Assembly (NCBI GenBank): GCA_045106735.1
Contig: JBGCEZ010000058.1
Coordinates: 124,001 to 188,000, forward strand
DNA: 64,000 nucleotides
Source of the DNA: JBGCEZ01 sp045106735
Lineage (GTDB): Bacteria; Planctomycetota; Phycisphaerae; Phycisphaerales; SM1A02
Reading direction: 5' to 3'
Of the stretch, positions 43,919-53,426 are shown one piece after another; within the stretch, counting starts at the first letter, position 1, and every line of letters begins with the position of its first letter. The notes under the pieces were generated by a model. That model worked only from the letters and a program-made list of their open reading frames with translations. It did not search any database and was not told the origin of the DNA. A program made the translations under genes and the position numbers.

Positions 43919-43997
43919 ATGGAAGTCCGGCGTGGTTGGTCCGGCGTGATGGTTCGGCGTGGTGGTCCGGCATGGAGGTCCGGCATGGAGGTCCGGC
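43919..43997. repeat. Tandem array of 13-14 bp units
   Basis: Six units of the form ATGGAGGTCCGGC, GTGGTGGTCCGGC and variants follow one another immediately before the IS remnant. The last two units are identical. Confidence 0.75.
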
Positions 43998-44108
43998 CGA
44001 CGCACCCCGTCGGTGGTTCGATTGCCACGACATCGCATCATCGAGGCCGCCAGGATCGCACGGGCCTCGGACCCGGCGGCCCGACTTTCTGGTCACTCGC
44101 GCACCCTG

Positions 44109-44622
44109 CTTCGCGACAAGGCCGACGGAACCTGGGGCACCGACGTCAGGGCAATTCACACCCGGGAGGGACGGCTCTCCTTCGCGCCGGTTCTCGAACT
44201 CTGCTCTCGCCGGTTCGTCGGGATATCGCATTTCGCGACAGCACCGATACGGATCTTGCGCTGGATGCGCTCAACTCGGCGATCTCCCGGCGGGTTCCGG
44301 TTCCGGAGCTGACTCACCGCTCGGATCGCGGCGGTCCTCACCCGAGCGAGCGACATCGAGCTCGGCTGCACAGCATCGGGAGTGTCGCGAGCATGAGCCG
44401 CAAGGGCGATTGCTGGGACAACGCGGCGGCGGAGCGCTTCTTCAGCACGGTCGCCCATGAGCTTCTCTCGGGCGTCAGCTTCGACACGAGGGCGGAAGCC
44501 GAGACGGCGGACGCGAGTACATGACGAGCCTCTACGACCTCGACCGGCGACACGCGACGCTCGGGTACGTCAGCCCGATCGGGTTCGAGCTTCAGTCTCA
44601 TACCGCTGCGTTGGCGGCGTAA
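44109..44622 (+). pseudogene. Degenerate IS3-family transposase (OrfB) remnant
   Basis: The C-terminal part of an IS3-type DDE transposase can be followed across three frames. The first frame gives GTWGTDVRAIHTREG and LSFAPVLELCSRRFVG, the second DTDLALDALNSAISR, LTHRSDRGG and SMSRKGDCWDNAAAERFFST, and the third YDLDRRHATLGYVSPIGFEL up to a TAA at 44620. These correspond to the second Asp and final Glu regions of the catalytic core and the terminal RHSTLGYLSP-type motif. Two frameshifts break the gene, and no first Asp domain or OrfA was found. The 5' end of the element is missing. Confidence 0.85.
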
Positions 44623-44623
44623 G

Positions 44624-44690
44624 TAAACTGTCCACGGAAGCGGGGCAAGCTCAGCGTAACTAAACTGTCCACGGAAGCGGGGCAAGCTCA
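44624..44690. repeat. Two tandem copies of the IS right end
   Basis: A 30-base sequence starting TAAACTGTCCACGGAAGCGG occurs at 44624-44653 and again, identically, at 44661-44690 with a 7-base spacer (GCGTAAC). It directly follows the transposase stop codon, where an IS3 terminal inverted repeat is expected. No inverted partner was found upstream. Confidence 0.85.
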
Positions 44691-45283
44691 AATTCGCTCC
44701 GCGGACGTGGCACTGGCCGATGACGAATCCGACCCGAAAGTGCCGCCGTACCAAGCGCGGCCACCCCGCACACGACGACATTCGCAAGAAACGGCCACGG
44801 ATGCACGACGACCCACTGCCTGGATGACGTTGGCCCGGCCACCGTGTTGCCTTCCGACCGAACCTCAACACCTCGCCACGGCGAACGGACGACCAGAGCC
44901 TTCCGCCAAACACTCTGTCCCGGAACCGTAACGTGCAACACCCAGTCCAGTCGCTCACTCCGCTCGGCTTGGTCCGGCATTGCGAGCGAGCTCCAACCAC
45001 CGCTCACGGCATGTCCGGGCTCAACCTTGACGCCCTCGACTGCACCTCGGTGAATCGTGGCCATGCAGTACCCTCCCGCGTCATCTTCCGCGATGAGCGC
45101 GCTGTACTGACGAACGACCGGCCAACTCCGGTTCAGTCGGATTCCCGCGACACAAGCCGTACTCCAGACCACCTGAAGGACCAAGCCGACGACGACGGTC
45201 GCGGCGACAGCACGAATCGCACGATTCGCACGATTCGCCCGATTCGCGAAACGTCGCCCATCATTCCCGCTTGGCTCGATCAC
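44660..45283 (-). pseudogene. Membrane protein truncated by the IS end (zinc-ribbon family, ribbon lost)
   Basis: A 207-codon frame from a GTG at 45283. A helix near 24-47 (VAATVVVGLVLQVVWSTACV), an outside domain of about 115 residues and a second helix (FLANVVVCGVAALGTAALS) repeat the layout of the proteins at 20190 and 20987. Just after the second helix, where the others have the cysteine ribbon, the frame runs into the IS repeat and ends in ELAPLPWTV and a stop at 44660-44662. The missing 3' part was not found on the far side of the element. Near its N-terminus a 9-base DNA repeat encodes RFANRANRANRA. Confidence 0.7.
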
Positions 45284-45484
45284 ACTCCGCGTCCTTCGAC
45301 GTGCCGGTCAACATCCACAGAGGGCGTGGCGCCCACTCAACGTGGCGGCCAACGGCGTCTCAAGACCAAGCCCCCGCGACGCGCTCGCGACTGACGACTC
45401 ATCCAACGGTCGATGAAGCACGGCCAAAGCAAACACGACGCCGACGCCGCGCTGCGCCGCTGGTACGGAGGACGTCCATTCCCC

Positions 45485-47482
45485 TCACCCCCCGCTGCCA
45501 CGCTCCGCCACTTCGTCGCGGGACTTGGCTTCTTCTTCCGCTCGCAGGCGGGCTTGCTCGGCCGCGGCGAGCTCCGCGCGGATCGCTCGCAGGTTCGGCG
45601 GCGGGCCGAAGAGCTCGGCGGCGGAGAGGCGCCGGCCCAGCGGATCGGCGGCCAGCTGCCGGCGGAGGTCCGGGATGACGAAGTCGTAGACGTACGCCCG
45701 CAGGGTCGGCTGGTAGCGATCGATGTTGCGCCAGATCGTGGCCCGCTCGCGGATCGAGATGCCCGGGTTGCTCATCACGCCGCGGAACACTTCGCGCATC
45801 ATGATCGGCAGGTCGGGAATCGTGTCGGCGATGCGGCCCTCGCCGAACTTCGTCTCGTAGTCGTTGAACTCGTTCTCTTTGAAGATCTTGATCGTCTGGC
45901 CGGCCACCTTCACGGTGTTCGTCCAGAGCTCTTCGTTGTCGCGGCCCACGCCATTGCGGAAACCAAGCTGCAAGGAGGCAGCGGCCAGGCGGCCGGCGAG
46001 GTTCGGCTGACGCTCAAGTTCGCCCTTGATTTCGTCGGCGGCAAAGACCTCGAGCGGCAGCGCGTAACGCGGATTCTGCAGTCCGGGAGGACCTCCGGTG
46101 CCGAAACGCTCATTGAGCTGATTCAGCAGCTGTTCGGCTCGGTTGATTTCGCCGGCCCGGTACGCGGTCAGGACCGCCGCTCCCATGAAGTTCTGCAGGA
46201 AGCCGATGAACGTCTCGCCGCCCGCACCGCGCGAGTCGTAGTGCTTCTCGTAGTACACGCCGAACAGCCGTTCGATCGAGTCGATGAAGCGTGGCTCCGG
46301 GAAGCGCGTGGGCGGCGTGTCCAGCAACGGGTCGTACTGGATGCGGCCAGTGACCGCGAGCCCCTGGACCGCCTGCAACAACTGACGGTCGTTGTTCAGC
46401 ATGGTGGGCGTGCTGTTGACGTCGCTCGCCCCAACTCCGGCCCGGCGTTCGCCAACCCAGGTGAAGTAGAGGGCATGGGCGAAGCCGCTCCGCCAGTCGA
46501 TCGGACCCATCTCTGCGGTGAGCTCGGCCATGAGTTCGGCTTCGAGGTTGTACTCGTCCTTGAGCACCTTCTTGCGCACGAAGGCCACGAGCGTGTCCCA
46601 CTGTTCGGCCAGGTTCTCATCCGACGCCACCGCGTCAAAGGCCTGGAACGTCGGCCGATTCGCCCGCAGGTCGTTGGCCACGCCGAGCACCTCGGCGACC
46701 TCGCTGCGTTCGGTGACCGACTGCCACTCACCGTAGCGCGTGAGGAACTGCCGGTCGGGGGCAAAGAGCAGTTGCTCCGCCGCCGGTCCGAGCGTGCCCA
46801 TGGACGCATCAAAGCGCTCGATCAGTTCCATCACGCCGGGCGTTCGCCGCTCGGCTTCGTCCAGCGTGCTGGGGGCGTCGGCGACCTTCTGGATCCACTC
46901 CAGACGGCCGGCGTAGTCCTCCGGCGGGCGGCCGAGGAGGTAGTGCCATTCGCGGGCGAACTCCCGCTTGTAGTAGAGGTGGGCATCGTCGGCTACGCCC
47001 TCAAGCTTGTGGGCGTACCAGAAGGCGAGCTCGCGGTAGAGCATCAGGTCATTGGGGTTGTGACGGAGTCCGTCGAGCTGCACGAGCCGCATTCCGGCGC
47101 GGACCCAGTCCCAGCGTTCGGCCTGCGTGTGCGTGGCCACCGAGATGTTGTAGGCCATGTTGTGGCCGTGGAAGACCCACACCGAGCCGAAGCGCGGCTG
47201 CAACTTGGTGATCAGTTCGGCGTCCGACATCACTTCGTAGAAGAGCCCCTGCTCCTTCATGAAGTTGATCTTGAGCCAGAGCACGTCGACGATCAGTCCA
47301 CGCAATGCGCCAATGGCCGTCCCGACCGCCACCCAGGGCGGCGCGCCTTCGACCGACACCGAGGTATAGCGCAGCCCCTGCTCTTCGTTGGCGGCGATCA
47401 GCCGGTCGAGCATGCTGCCGCCGACGGCGACGGACGTCATTGAAATCGCCAAGGCGATTCCCTGGATGGCACGTGCATTCAT
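45485..47482 (-). CDS. Large membrane-anchored protein of unknown function, linked to ABC/SPFH genes
   Basis: Not recognised. 665 residues from the ATG at 47482 (MNARAIQGIALAISMTSVAV). The N-terminal hydrophobic stretch is a signal anchor. The first 200 residues have aromatic-rich helices (LIVDVLWLKINFMKEQGLFY and GSVWVFHGHNMAYNISVATH) that may form a TPR-like fold, and the C-terminus is a charged helix (LAAAEQARLRAEEEAKSRDE). There are no catalytic motifs I can name. It lies 178 bases downstream of the ABC permease on the same strand. Its position at the end of the SPFH-ABC run suggests that it works with the transporter in the periplasm. Confidence 0.8.
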   Translation of the reverse strand: MNARAIQGIALAISMTSVAVGGSMLDRLIAANEEQGLRYTSVSVEGAPPWVAVGTAIGALRGLIVDVLWLKINFMKEQGLFYEVMSDAELITKLQPRFGSVWVFHGHNMAYNISVATHTQAERWDWVRAGMRLVQLDGLRHNPNDLMLYRELAFWYAHKLEGVADDAHLYYKREFAREWHYLLGRPPEDYAGRLEWIQKVADAPSTLDEAERRTPGVMELIERFDASMGTLGPAAEQLLFAPDRQFLTRYGEWQSVTERSEVAEVLGVANDLRANRPTFQAFDAVASDENLAEQWDTLVAFVRKKVLKDEYNLEAELMAELTAEMGPIDWRSGFAHALYFTWVGERRAGVGASDVNSTPTMLNNDRQLLQAVQGLAVTGRIQYDPLLDTPPTRFPEPRFIDSIERLFGVYYEKHYDSRGAGGETFIGFLQNFMGAAVLTAYRAGEINRAEQLLNQLNERFGTGGPPGLQNPRYALPLEVFAADEIKGELERQPNLAGRLAAASLQLGFRNGVGRDNEELWTNTVKVAGQTIKIFKENEFNDYETKFGEGRIADTIPDLPIMMREVFRGVMSNPGISIRERATIWRNIDRYQPTLRAYVYDFVIPDLRRQLAADPLGRRLSAAELFGPPPNLRAIRAELAAAEQARLRAEEEAKSRDEVAERGSGG

Positions 47483-47660
47483 CGGAAATCTCCGGTGTCG
47501 GATACGTCGATCCAACCGTGCGGGTTCGGCCCCCGCCAACTTCGGCGGCCCACGCGGATCGCGTGCGTCAACCGACTCGTGTCGCCCCGTTCGGCTTGGC
47601 CACCGATCGTGATCGAACGCGGGCGTCGCCCGTCATTGTCAACGCGGGACGTCATCCACC

Positions 47661-49718
47661 TCAGCCCTGGCCGGAATAGATCGCCAACTGCCGGCGACGC
47701 ATCACGCCCCAGCCGACCAACAGCACCAGTCCACTCCACAGAATGCCGATGCGGGCGACGCTCGCCCAGACCGCACTCCAGGAAATCAGCCGGCCCTGCA
47801 CCAGGAGCTGCGCCGGTTGCACCTCACCGAAACTCTCGAGCAGCCAGACCGTCGCCAAAGCCACGGCCCGAATACTCGACTGGGCGGTCCAGGCGATCAC
47901 TTGCCCCGCGTCCCGCCAATTCACCATGTCGGCCGGCACCGGCGCGTAGTACTCAAGGGCGTTGGCCATGAACGGGCCCATCGTGCCGCCGATGAAGACG
48001 GTGAACGCGGTCATGCACGCGATCGGGAAACTGAGGAACGTGGCGCAGGTGATGCCGAGCATGGCCAGAAAACTGAGCTTGACGAAGTTCACCATCATCG
48101 CCCGGACGAAGTTCGCCTCGAACGTGCTGACGCGGTACAGGACCTCGAAGTCGCCCGGATCCCAGTTGAGGTTGCCGATGATCGAGCCGTCTTCCATGCG
48201 GAAGCCGGAGAACTCGTTCTGCACCTCGACCGTGAGTTCGCCGTTCTCCTTGACCCAGACCGCCGGGACGGTCAGGACCTGCGTCATGGTCGGGACGTAC
48301 GTCCGCTGGACCACGTAGCGATTGTCCTCGTTGAAGCGGAACATGGCGTTGTACGTCTGGTGTTCATCGTCCCGCAGGATGTGGAACTGGTACCGCAGCG
48401 TCAGCATCTCGTCCGGCGCCGCATCCGTGGGCAGATTGCTGAACGTGAGTTTCAGCGCCCGTTGCGGCGGAACCGACCGCTGCATGCGGTCGTGTTCTTC
48501 CAGGATGCCGATCGCGAGCTCGCGCCGAATCTCGATCGGCACCTCGTCGGCCAAGGCGAGTTCGGAATCGCGGGAGATGATCTCGTCCACCCGAGCGCGA
48601 ATCTGCTCGTTGGTGAGCGGAATGCGGTCGGGATCCTTGCCCTCGCGGGCCACGAGGATCGCCTCGCGAATCTGCTGCAGGTCTTCCTGACCCTCGATCC
48701 CCGACGCCACCGGCATCTGCCGCTGGTACTGGATGTAACTGAAGATCGACAGCGAGGCGACGGTCATCAGGACGAAGTTGACGGCCAGGATGCCGATCCA
48801 CTTGCCCAGGAGGTATCCGCCGCGGCTCAGCGGCTTGGAGACGATCGACCAGATCTGGCGATCGCGAATTTCAAAGGCGACGGTCGCGCAAGCCAAGAAC
48901 AGCGTGAGGCAGGCGGCGAAGTAGTAACTGAAGCCGATCGACCGCGACAGGAACGTCTGGATCCGGAATCGCAGCGGATTCTCGGGGTCCAGGCCGATCG
49001 GGATCAACGGCAGAATCACCAACAGCAAGATGACGAAGACCAGCGGAATGCCGGTGCGCGTTGCCTCCTTGACCACCGTGTGGGCCACGGCCAGCACGCG
49101 GTTCGGCCGGTCGAGCACGGCCATGACGACCTTGGAGAGCAGCAGGTACGCGAACGTCAGCAGCACCATGGCCACCACCGCCCAGGCCAGATCCGCCCCG
49201 CCGAACACGCGGGCGAGACCGAAGCCGGCCAGCGCTCCGGCGGCCGTCAGGCAGAAGGCCAGCGTGCTCCCGGTGAAGATCACCAGCATCAGGAATCCGG
49301 TACTCACGAGTCCGAGCAACGCGGTCGTCCGCGGCTGTTCGAGCAGCCAACGCGGCGCCCAGGTCGGGTACTTGGCGCGGACCATGATGTCGGCCATGCC
49401 GCTCGGGTTCTCGATGCGTCCCGATTGCGTGAAGATCAAGTCCGCCTGCTGGGCGAGCACCGGGTCGCCGTATTCGACGCCGCCGACGGTGATCACACCG
49501 GTTTCGGCCAGCGCGGTGAGCGTGGGCGCGCCCGGCTCGGCCGAGGCGAATTCACGGGTGAGCGTGGAACGCTGGTCGGCGAGCGAGCCGCTGGTGAGCA
49601 GCAGTCGGCCCCAGATCAGCCCCGAGGCGATCAAGACCACGCTCGCGGCGATGATCATGAACGTCCGCGTCCGCTGCCGGACGCCGAGCGTGCGGTAGAG
49701 ACCAAGCAGCAGTTCCAT
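47661..49718 (-). CDS. ABC-2 type transporter permease with large extracytoplasmic domain
   Basis: A 685-residue permease. The N-terminal helix (TFMIIAASVVLIASGLIWGR) is followed by an outside domain of about 90 residues and a helix cluster (LGLVSTGFLMLVIFTGSTLA). The ABC-2 coupling motif is FEIRDRQIWSIVSKPLSRGG then YLLGKWIGILAVNFVLM. A hydrophilic domain of about 200 residues follows, then four C-terminal helices. The REI...SKP...GK pattern also occurs in the divergent permease at 56286, so the two may pair. The ATG at 49718 overlaps the ATPase stop in TGATG; a GTG one codon upstream is an alternative. Confidence 0.85.
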   Translation of the reverse strand: MELLLGLYRTLGVRQRTRTFMIIAASVVLIASGLIWGRLLLTSGSLADQRSTLTREFASAEPGAPTLTALAETGVITVGGVEYGDPVLAQQADLIFTQSGRIENPSGMADIMVRAKYPTWAPRWLLEQPRTTALLGLVSTGFLMLVIFTGSTLAFCLTAAGALAGFGLARVFGGADLAWAVVAMVLLTFAYLLLSKVVMAVLDRPNRVLAVAHTVVKEATRTGIPLVFVILLLVILPLIPIGLDPENPLRFRIQTFLSRSIGFSYYFAACLTLFLACATVAFEIRDRQIWSIVSKPLSRGGYLLGKWIGILAVNFVLMTVASLSIFSYIQYQRQMPVASGIEGQEDLQQIREAILVAREGKDPDRIPLTNEQIRARVDEIISRDSELALADEVPIEIRRELAIGILEEHDRMQRSVPPQRALKLTFSNLPTDAAPDEMLTLRYQFHILRDDEHQTYNAMFRFNEDNRYVVQRTYVPTMTQVLTVPAVWVKENGELTVEVQNEFSGFRMEDGSIIGNLNWDPGDFEVLYRVSTFEANFVRAMMVNFVKLSFLAMLGITCATFLSFPIACMTAFTVFIGGTMGPFMANALEYYAPVPADMVNWRDAGQVIAWTAQSSIRAVALATVWLLESFGEVQPAQLLVQGRLISWSAVWASVARIGILWSGLVLLVGWGVMRRRQLAIYSGQG

Positions 49719-50944
49719 CACGGGGCGTCCTTCCGCGGCGGCGCGGCATCGCCATCTTCGCCGCCGAGCAGCGAGTCGATGACCGACGCGTCAACGTCCT
49801 TGGGGGCCGCGGGCGCGTCGGCCCGCTCCACCGCCCGAGCCGGAGCCGGTGCCTCGGGCTCGAGCAAGTCGCCGAGCAACTCGTCCCGGGCCGATTCGGC
49901 GGCCCGCTCGGCCTTGGCGGCCTCGCCCTGGACCGTGCGTTCGACGACCTTGACCGCGGCGGCGGCCGTCGCGCCTTCCACGAGCTGGTCGATGAGCTGG
50001 TCGCCGCCGGCGTCTTCCCCGCGGAGGAAGGCAGCCGTGTCGCCGCCGTGCATCGCGCCGCTGGTGGCGAGTTGTTCTTCGCGGGCCCGTTCGACCATCT
50101 CCAGGAAGAGGTCTTCGAGCCGCTGCCGCGGGGCTTCGACCGTGTCGATGTCCACGCCGGCGGCGGCGAGGGCGGCCCGAACGCGTTCGACCGTGGCGTC
50201 GTCAAGGCGGCGGGTTCGAATGATCGTGTGGTTGGAATCGGCGAGCAGGTCCGGCGTATCGCCGGCCGCGCGAACGCGCCCGCCGTACATCATGACCATG
50301 CGGTCGCACACGTCCTCGACGTCGGCCAACAGGTGCGAACACAGCAGGATGGTCTTGCCGCGGCGCCGCAGCTCCAGCATCAGGTCCTTGACCTGCCGGG
50401 TACCAATCGGATCGAGACCGCTCGTCGGCTCGTCCAGGATCAGCAGTTCGGGGTCGTTGATCAGCGCCTGGGCCATGCCGATGCGCCGGGTCATGCCCTT
50501 GGAGAACTCGCCGACGGCCCGGTGGGCCATGTGCGACAGCCCCACCATGTCCAGCAGTTCGCCGGTGCGGCGCTTGCGGGTCCGGCGGTCGAGCCCGAAC
50601 AGCTTGCCGTAGTAGTCGAGCGTCTCGGTCGCGGTGAGGTACCGGTAGAGGTACGACTCCTCCGGGAGGAAGCCGATGTACTTCTTGACCATGACGTCCG
50701 TCGGCTGCTTGCCAAAGACCAGCAGTCGGCCACTGGTGCGGTGCAGCAGGCCGAGGATCATCTTGATCGTCGTGGACTTGCCACAACCGTTGGGGCCGAG
50801 CAGACCGAAGATCTCGTTCGGGTAGACCTCAAAGTCCACGCCGTCCACGGCCCGGGCCTTGGTGCGCATCCAGAAGTCTCGAAAGACCTTCGTCAGGCCG
50901 ATCGCCTGAACGATCGGCTCGCGATCGGGGGCATTGCTCACCAT
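49718..50944 (-). CDS. ABC transporter ATP-binding protein with long C-terminal tail
   Basis: A 408-residue ATPase of the ABC-2 exporter type. Walker A is FGLLGPNGCGKSTTIKMILG, the Q-loop region IGFLPEESYLYRYLTATETL, the signature EFSKGMTRRIGMAQALINDP, Walker B LLILDEPTSGLDPIGTRQVK and the switch LLCSHLLADVEDV. The nucleotide domain ends near 235; then a regulatory stretch and an Ala/Glu-rich tail of about 110 residues without a fold I recognise (ERADAPAAPKDVDASVIDSL). I chose the ATG at 50944, with GGAG about 8 bases upstream. It overlaps the permease start and follows an SPFH gene. Confidence 0.93.
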   Translation of the reverse strand: MVSNAPDREPIVQAIGLTKVFRDFWMRTKARAVDGVDFEVYPNEIFGLLGPNGCGKSTTIKMILGLLHRTSGRLLVFGKQPTDVMVKKYIGFLPEESYLYRYLTATETLDYYGKLFGLDRRTRKRRTGELLDMVGLSHMAHRAVGEFSKGMTRRIGMAQALINDPELLILDEPTSGLDPIGTRQVKDLMLELRRRGKTILLCSHLLADVEDVCDRMVMMYGGRVRAAGDTPDLLADSNHTIIRTRRLDDATVERVRAALAAAGVDIDTVEAPRQRLEDLFLEMVERAREEQLATSGAMHGGDTAAFLRGEDAGGDQLIDQLVEGATAAAAVKVVERTVQGEAAKAERAAESARDELLGDLLEPEAPAPARAVERADAPAAPKDVDASVIDSLLGGEDGDAAPPRKDAP

Positions 50945-50975
50945 GGGATTCACTCCGTCTCTGCTCGGTCCAAGA

Positions 50976-52472
50976 TCAATTGTCGAACGCGTTGCCGTCG
51001 CGCTCCAGGACGCGGCCCGCGCGATTCTCCAACTGGTTGTCGAAGTCGCTGGCCCCACGCATGGCCGGGATGTTCATCCCCATGATGCGCTGGGCGTTTT
51101 CGCGCCGGGCGCGGTCAAGCTGTTGACGACGCCGGATGTCGGCAATGTCGCGGTTGCTGGTCATGTGGAAGGTGGCCAGATTCGTGGTGCCCGGAAGCTT
51201 CACGATCTCCGTATCCGTCGGCCGGAGCACCGCGGTGTAGACCCGGGCCCACTCGCGGTCGATCACCGACCGCGGGTTCCGCCGGTACGGCTCGAGCAGC
51301 CGCATGAACCGGCGATGCTGACGCCCGAGCGTCGAGTCGATCACCGATTCCGACGCCTTGGCTCGCTGGATGATCGTGGAGACCTCGCCGCGGGCGTCGT
51401 CGCTTTCCAGGACCTCATCGATGCGGGCAAGGAGCTCGGTGCGGCGATCGACATCGCCGGCCAGGTCGGCCGCTTCAAATTCGTCGATCAGGGCGATGAG
51501 CGGCCCGCGGGCGCTGTCGACCAAGTCGATCAGCCGGTTCTCCGCCTGCGTGATCGCGCCCTTGATGGCCGCCTCATTCAGGCTTCGGCCGGTCTGGAGA
51601 CTGTTCTCCGCCCGCACCGCCGCCAAGGCCGGCGTCGGCTCCACCGGGGTGGTGATCGGGCCGAGGGTGATGCCGGTCGCCAGTCGATCCAACGAGAGCT
51701 GGGCGATGCTGCGCACCGACTGGCGTTCCTCGTCGGTGAACTCCACAAACTCGGTCAGCGAACGCTGGGCCGCGGTGTGCACGGTACCCCGCATCGCCAG
51801 AAGTCCGACCACGCGGTCGGCGTGCAGGGCCGAGTCGGTCACCATCTCGTTGGTGACCGCATTCACGAACTGCACGGGATTCTCGATGTCGTAGGTCGTG
51901 CGAATCTTGATGTGGGCGATTTCGCCTTCGGCGGTCAGGACGTATCCGTCGCCGCGTCCGTCACGGTTCGGTCCGGGCGGCATGACCCGCGGCGTCGCGT
52001 TCTCGATGGCCTCGGCCACGTCGCCCTGGATGTCCGGCCAATAGGGACGGCCGAGATCGATCTCGCGGTTGCTGGCCCGGAAGAGCACGAACTCACCGGC
52101 CGGGTACGGGAAGATGCTGAATGCAGGCCCCGGCTCCAGGGCCTGCTTGTTCTCTTCGCCGACGATGCGGCCAAAGCGGAGCATGACGCCGGATTGCAGG
52201 GCTTCCACTTGGGTGAAGCCCGAGAACGCGAACACGATGATCAGCGCGGCGATGACCACCTGCAGCACGCGGTAGCTGAGGCGCAGGGCCTCGCGCAGCG
52301 ACTGGTTCGCCGGGTCCATCGCTTCGCGCATGACCGCGGCGGAGCCCGCCTCGGACTCAACGACGAATTCGGCCGACGCCGCCCGACGGGGAGCGCGGAG
52401 CTCATCGCCCTCTTCGCCCACGATCGGCAGGTTCGGTTCGCCCTCGGAACTGGGACGCAGTTCGTCAGCCAT
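50976..52472 (-). CDS. SPFH/band-7 membrane protein (HflK-like), third of three
   Basis: 498 residues from the ATG at 52472. A basic/acidic N-terminus of about 65 residues leads into one helix (LQVVIAALIIVFAFSGFTQV) and then an SPFH domain beginning VEALQSGVMLRFGRIVGEEN, with FSIFPYPAGEFVLFRASNRE and a long GEIAHIKIRTTYDIENPVQF stretch. The C-terminal half is helical and charged, typical of the coiled-coil region that forms SPFH cages. In E. coli HflK and HflC encircle the FtsH protease; no ftsH is in the window. It starts 3 bases after the preceding SPFH gene stops, with a purine-rich GGGGGA ribosome site. Confidence 0.85.
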   Translation of the reverse strand: MADELRPSSEGEPNLPIVGEEGDELRAPRRAASAEFVVESEAGSAAVMREAMDPANQSLREALRLSYRVLQVVIAALIIVFAFSGFTQVEALQSGVMLRFGRIVGEENKQALEPGPAFSIFPYPAGEFVLFRASNREIDLGRPYWPDIQGDVAEAIENATPRVMPPGPNRDGRGDGYVLTAEGEIAHIKIRTTYDIENPVQFVNAVTNEMVTDSALHADRVVGLLAMRGTVHTAAQRSLTEFVEFTDEERQSVRSIAQLSLDRLATGITLGPITTPVEPTPALAAVRAENSLQTGRSLNEAAIKGAITQAENRLIDLVDSARGPLIALIDEFEAADLAGDVDRRTELLARIDEVLESDDARGEVSTIIQRAKASESVIDSTLGRQHRRFMRLLEPYRRNPRSVIDREWARVYTAVLRPTDTEIVKLPGTTNLATFHMTSNRDIADIRRRQQLDRARRENAQRIMGMNIPAMRGASDFDNQLENRAGRVLERDGNAFDN

Positions 52473-52475
52473 GGA

Positions 52476-53426
52476 TCAGTCCCCCGCCTCGCCGGCCGAC
52501 CCCGAACCCTGCGGGCGCGGAATGATCGACTCACGGGCCTGCGAGCCCGGGGCGTTCATGAGGTGCCAGGGCGCCTGGCCCTGGGTCGGAAGGATGAGCG
52601 TGGTCCGCTGGCTGAGCGATGCCTCAAGCGTCTCGAGCCAGGCCAGGAAGATGGCGAGCTCCTGGTCCTCGGCCATGTCGGTGATGAGCGACTCGGCGTA
52701 GGCCGTGGCCTCGGCTTCGATCTCCGACGCACGCCGCTGGGCGAAGCTGTTGATCTTGTCGGCGTCGGTGTTGGCCTTGGCCACGACGCTGCTCGCCGCC
52801 GCCTGTCCGGCGCGGTTCTCCACGTCGGCCAGGGTCTCGCGCTGCGTCTTCATGCGGTCCACGACGACGCGGGCGGTGCGGGCCGGGAGCATGAGCTGGC
52901 TGATGCCAACCATGACCGGCTGGACGCCGTTGGCCTGCACCTGGCTCTCCAGGGCCGCGCGGACGCGTTCCTCGGCCGCTTCCAGATCGCTGCCCTCACC
53001 GAGCAGGTCGCCGAACGCGAACCCGCCCAGACCGGACGTGAGCGCGGTGCGGAACTGCGGGGCGAGGCTGGCCCGGGCGCCTTCGACCGACTCGTACGCG
53101 TCGAAGAAATCCATGGGCCCCTGGTTCTCGGTGTCGACCCGCCAGAAGAGGAAGCCGCGGGCGACGATCTGCTGACCGTCGGCGGTGATGACCTCTTCGA
53201 GCGGTGACTCGATCACCTGCAGCCGGGTGTCCAGCTTGGTGACACGGTCGATGAAGACCGGCAACCGGAAGTGCAGACCCGGCTCACGCACGACGCTGTC
53301 GTCCGTCAGTTCACCGAACGTCGCTTTGAGGGCGACTTCGTTGTACTTGACGGTGTACGTCGAACTGAACAGCAGAAAGGCGGCGAACAACAGGATGCCG
53401 ACGCCGATGGCGATGGGGCGATTCAT
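52476..53426 (-). CDS. SPFH/band-7 membrane protein (HflC-like), second of three
   Basis: A 316-residue HflC-type protein, the normal size. The N-terminal helix IAIGVGILLFAAFLLFSSTY is followed by TVKYNEVALKATFGELTDDS, PGLHFRLPVFIDRVTKLDTR and LEEVITADGQQIVARGFLFW, the core of the SPFH domain. RASEIEAEATAYAESLITDM is the usual coiled-coil element. The end is proline-rich. The ATG at 53426 overlaps the previous stop (TGATG). With the two flanking SPFH genes it forms a triple where most bacteria have only an HflK-HflC pair. Confidence 0.9.
   Translation of the reverse strand: MNRPIAIGVGILLFAAFLLFSSTYTVKYNEVALKATFGELTDDSVVREPGLHFRLPVFIDRVTKLDTRLQVIESPLEEVITADGQQIVARGFLFWRVDTENQGPMDFFDAYESVEGARASLAPQFRTALTSGLGGFAFGDLLGEGSDLEAAEERVRAALESQVQANGVQPVMVGISQLMLPARTARVVVDRMKTQRETLADVENRAGQAAASSVVAKANTDADKINSFAQRRASEIEAEATAYAESLITDMAEDQELAIFLAWLETLEASLSQRTTLILPTQGQAPWHLMNAPGSQARESIIPRPQGSGSAGEAGD

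Noticed and set aside
43317..44231. Minus-strand frame across the repeat array, considered as the missing 3' part of the truncated membrane protein.
   Set aside because: It has no cysteine ribbon and no helix; it is antisense to the zinc-ribbon protein and the repeat.
47817..50612. Plus-strand open frame of 931 codons opposite the ABC permease and ATPase.
   Set aside because: Low-complexity composition; the ABC motifs are on the minus strand.
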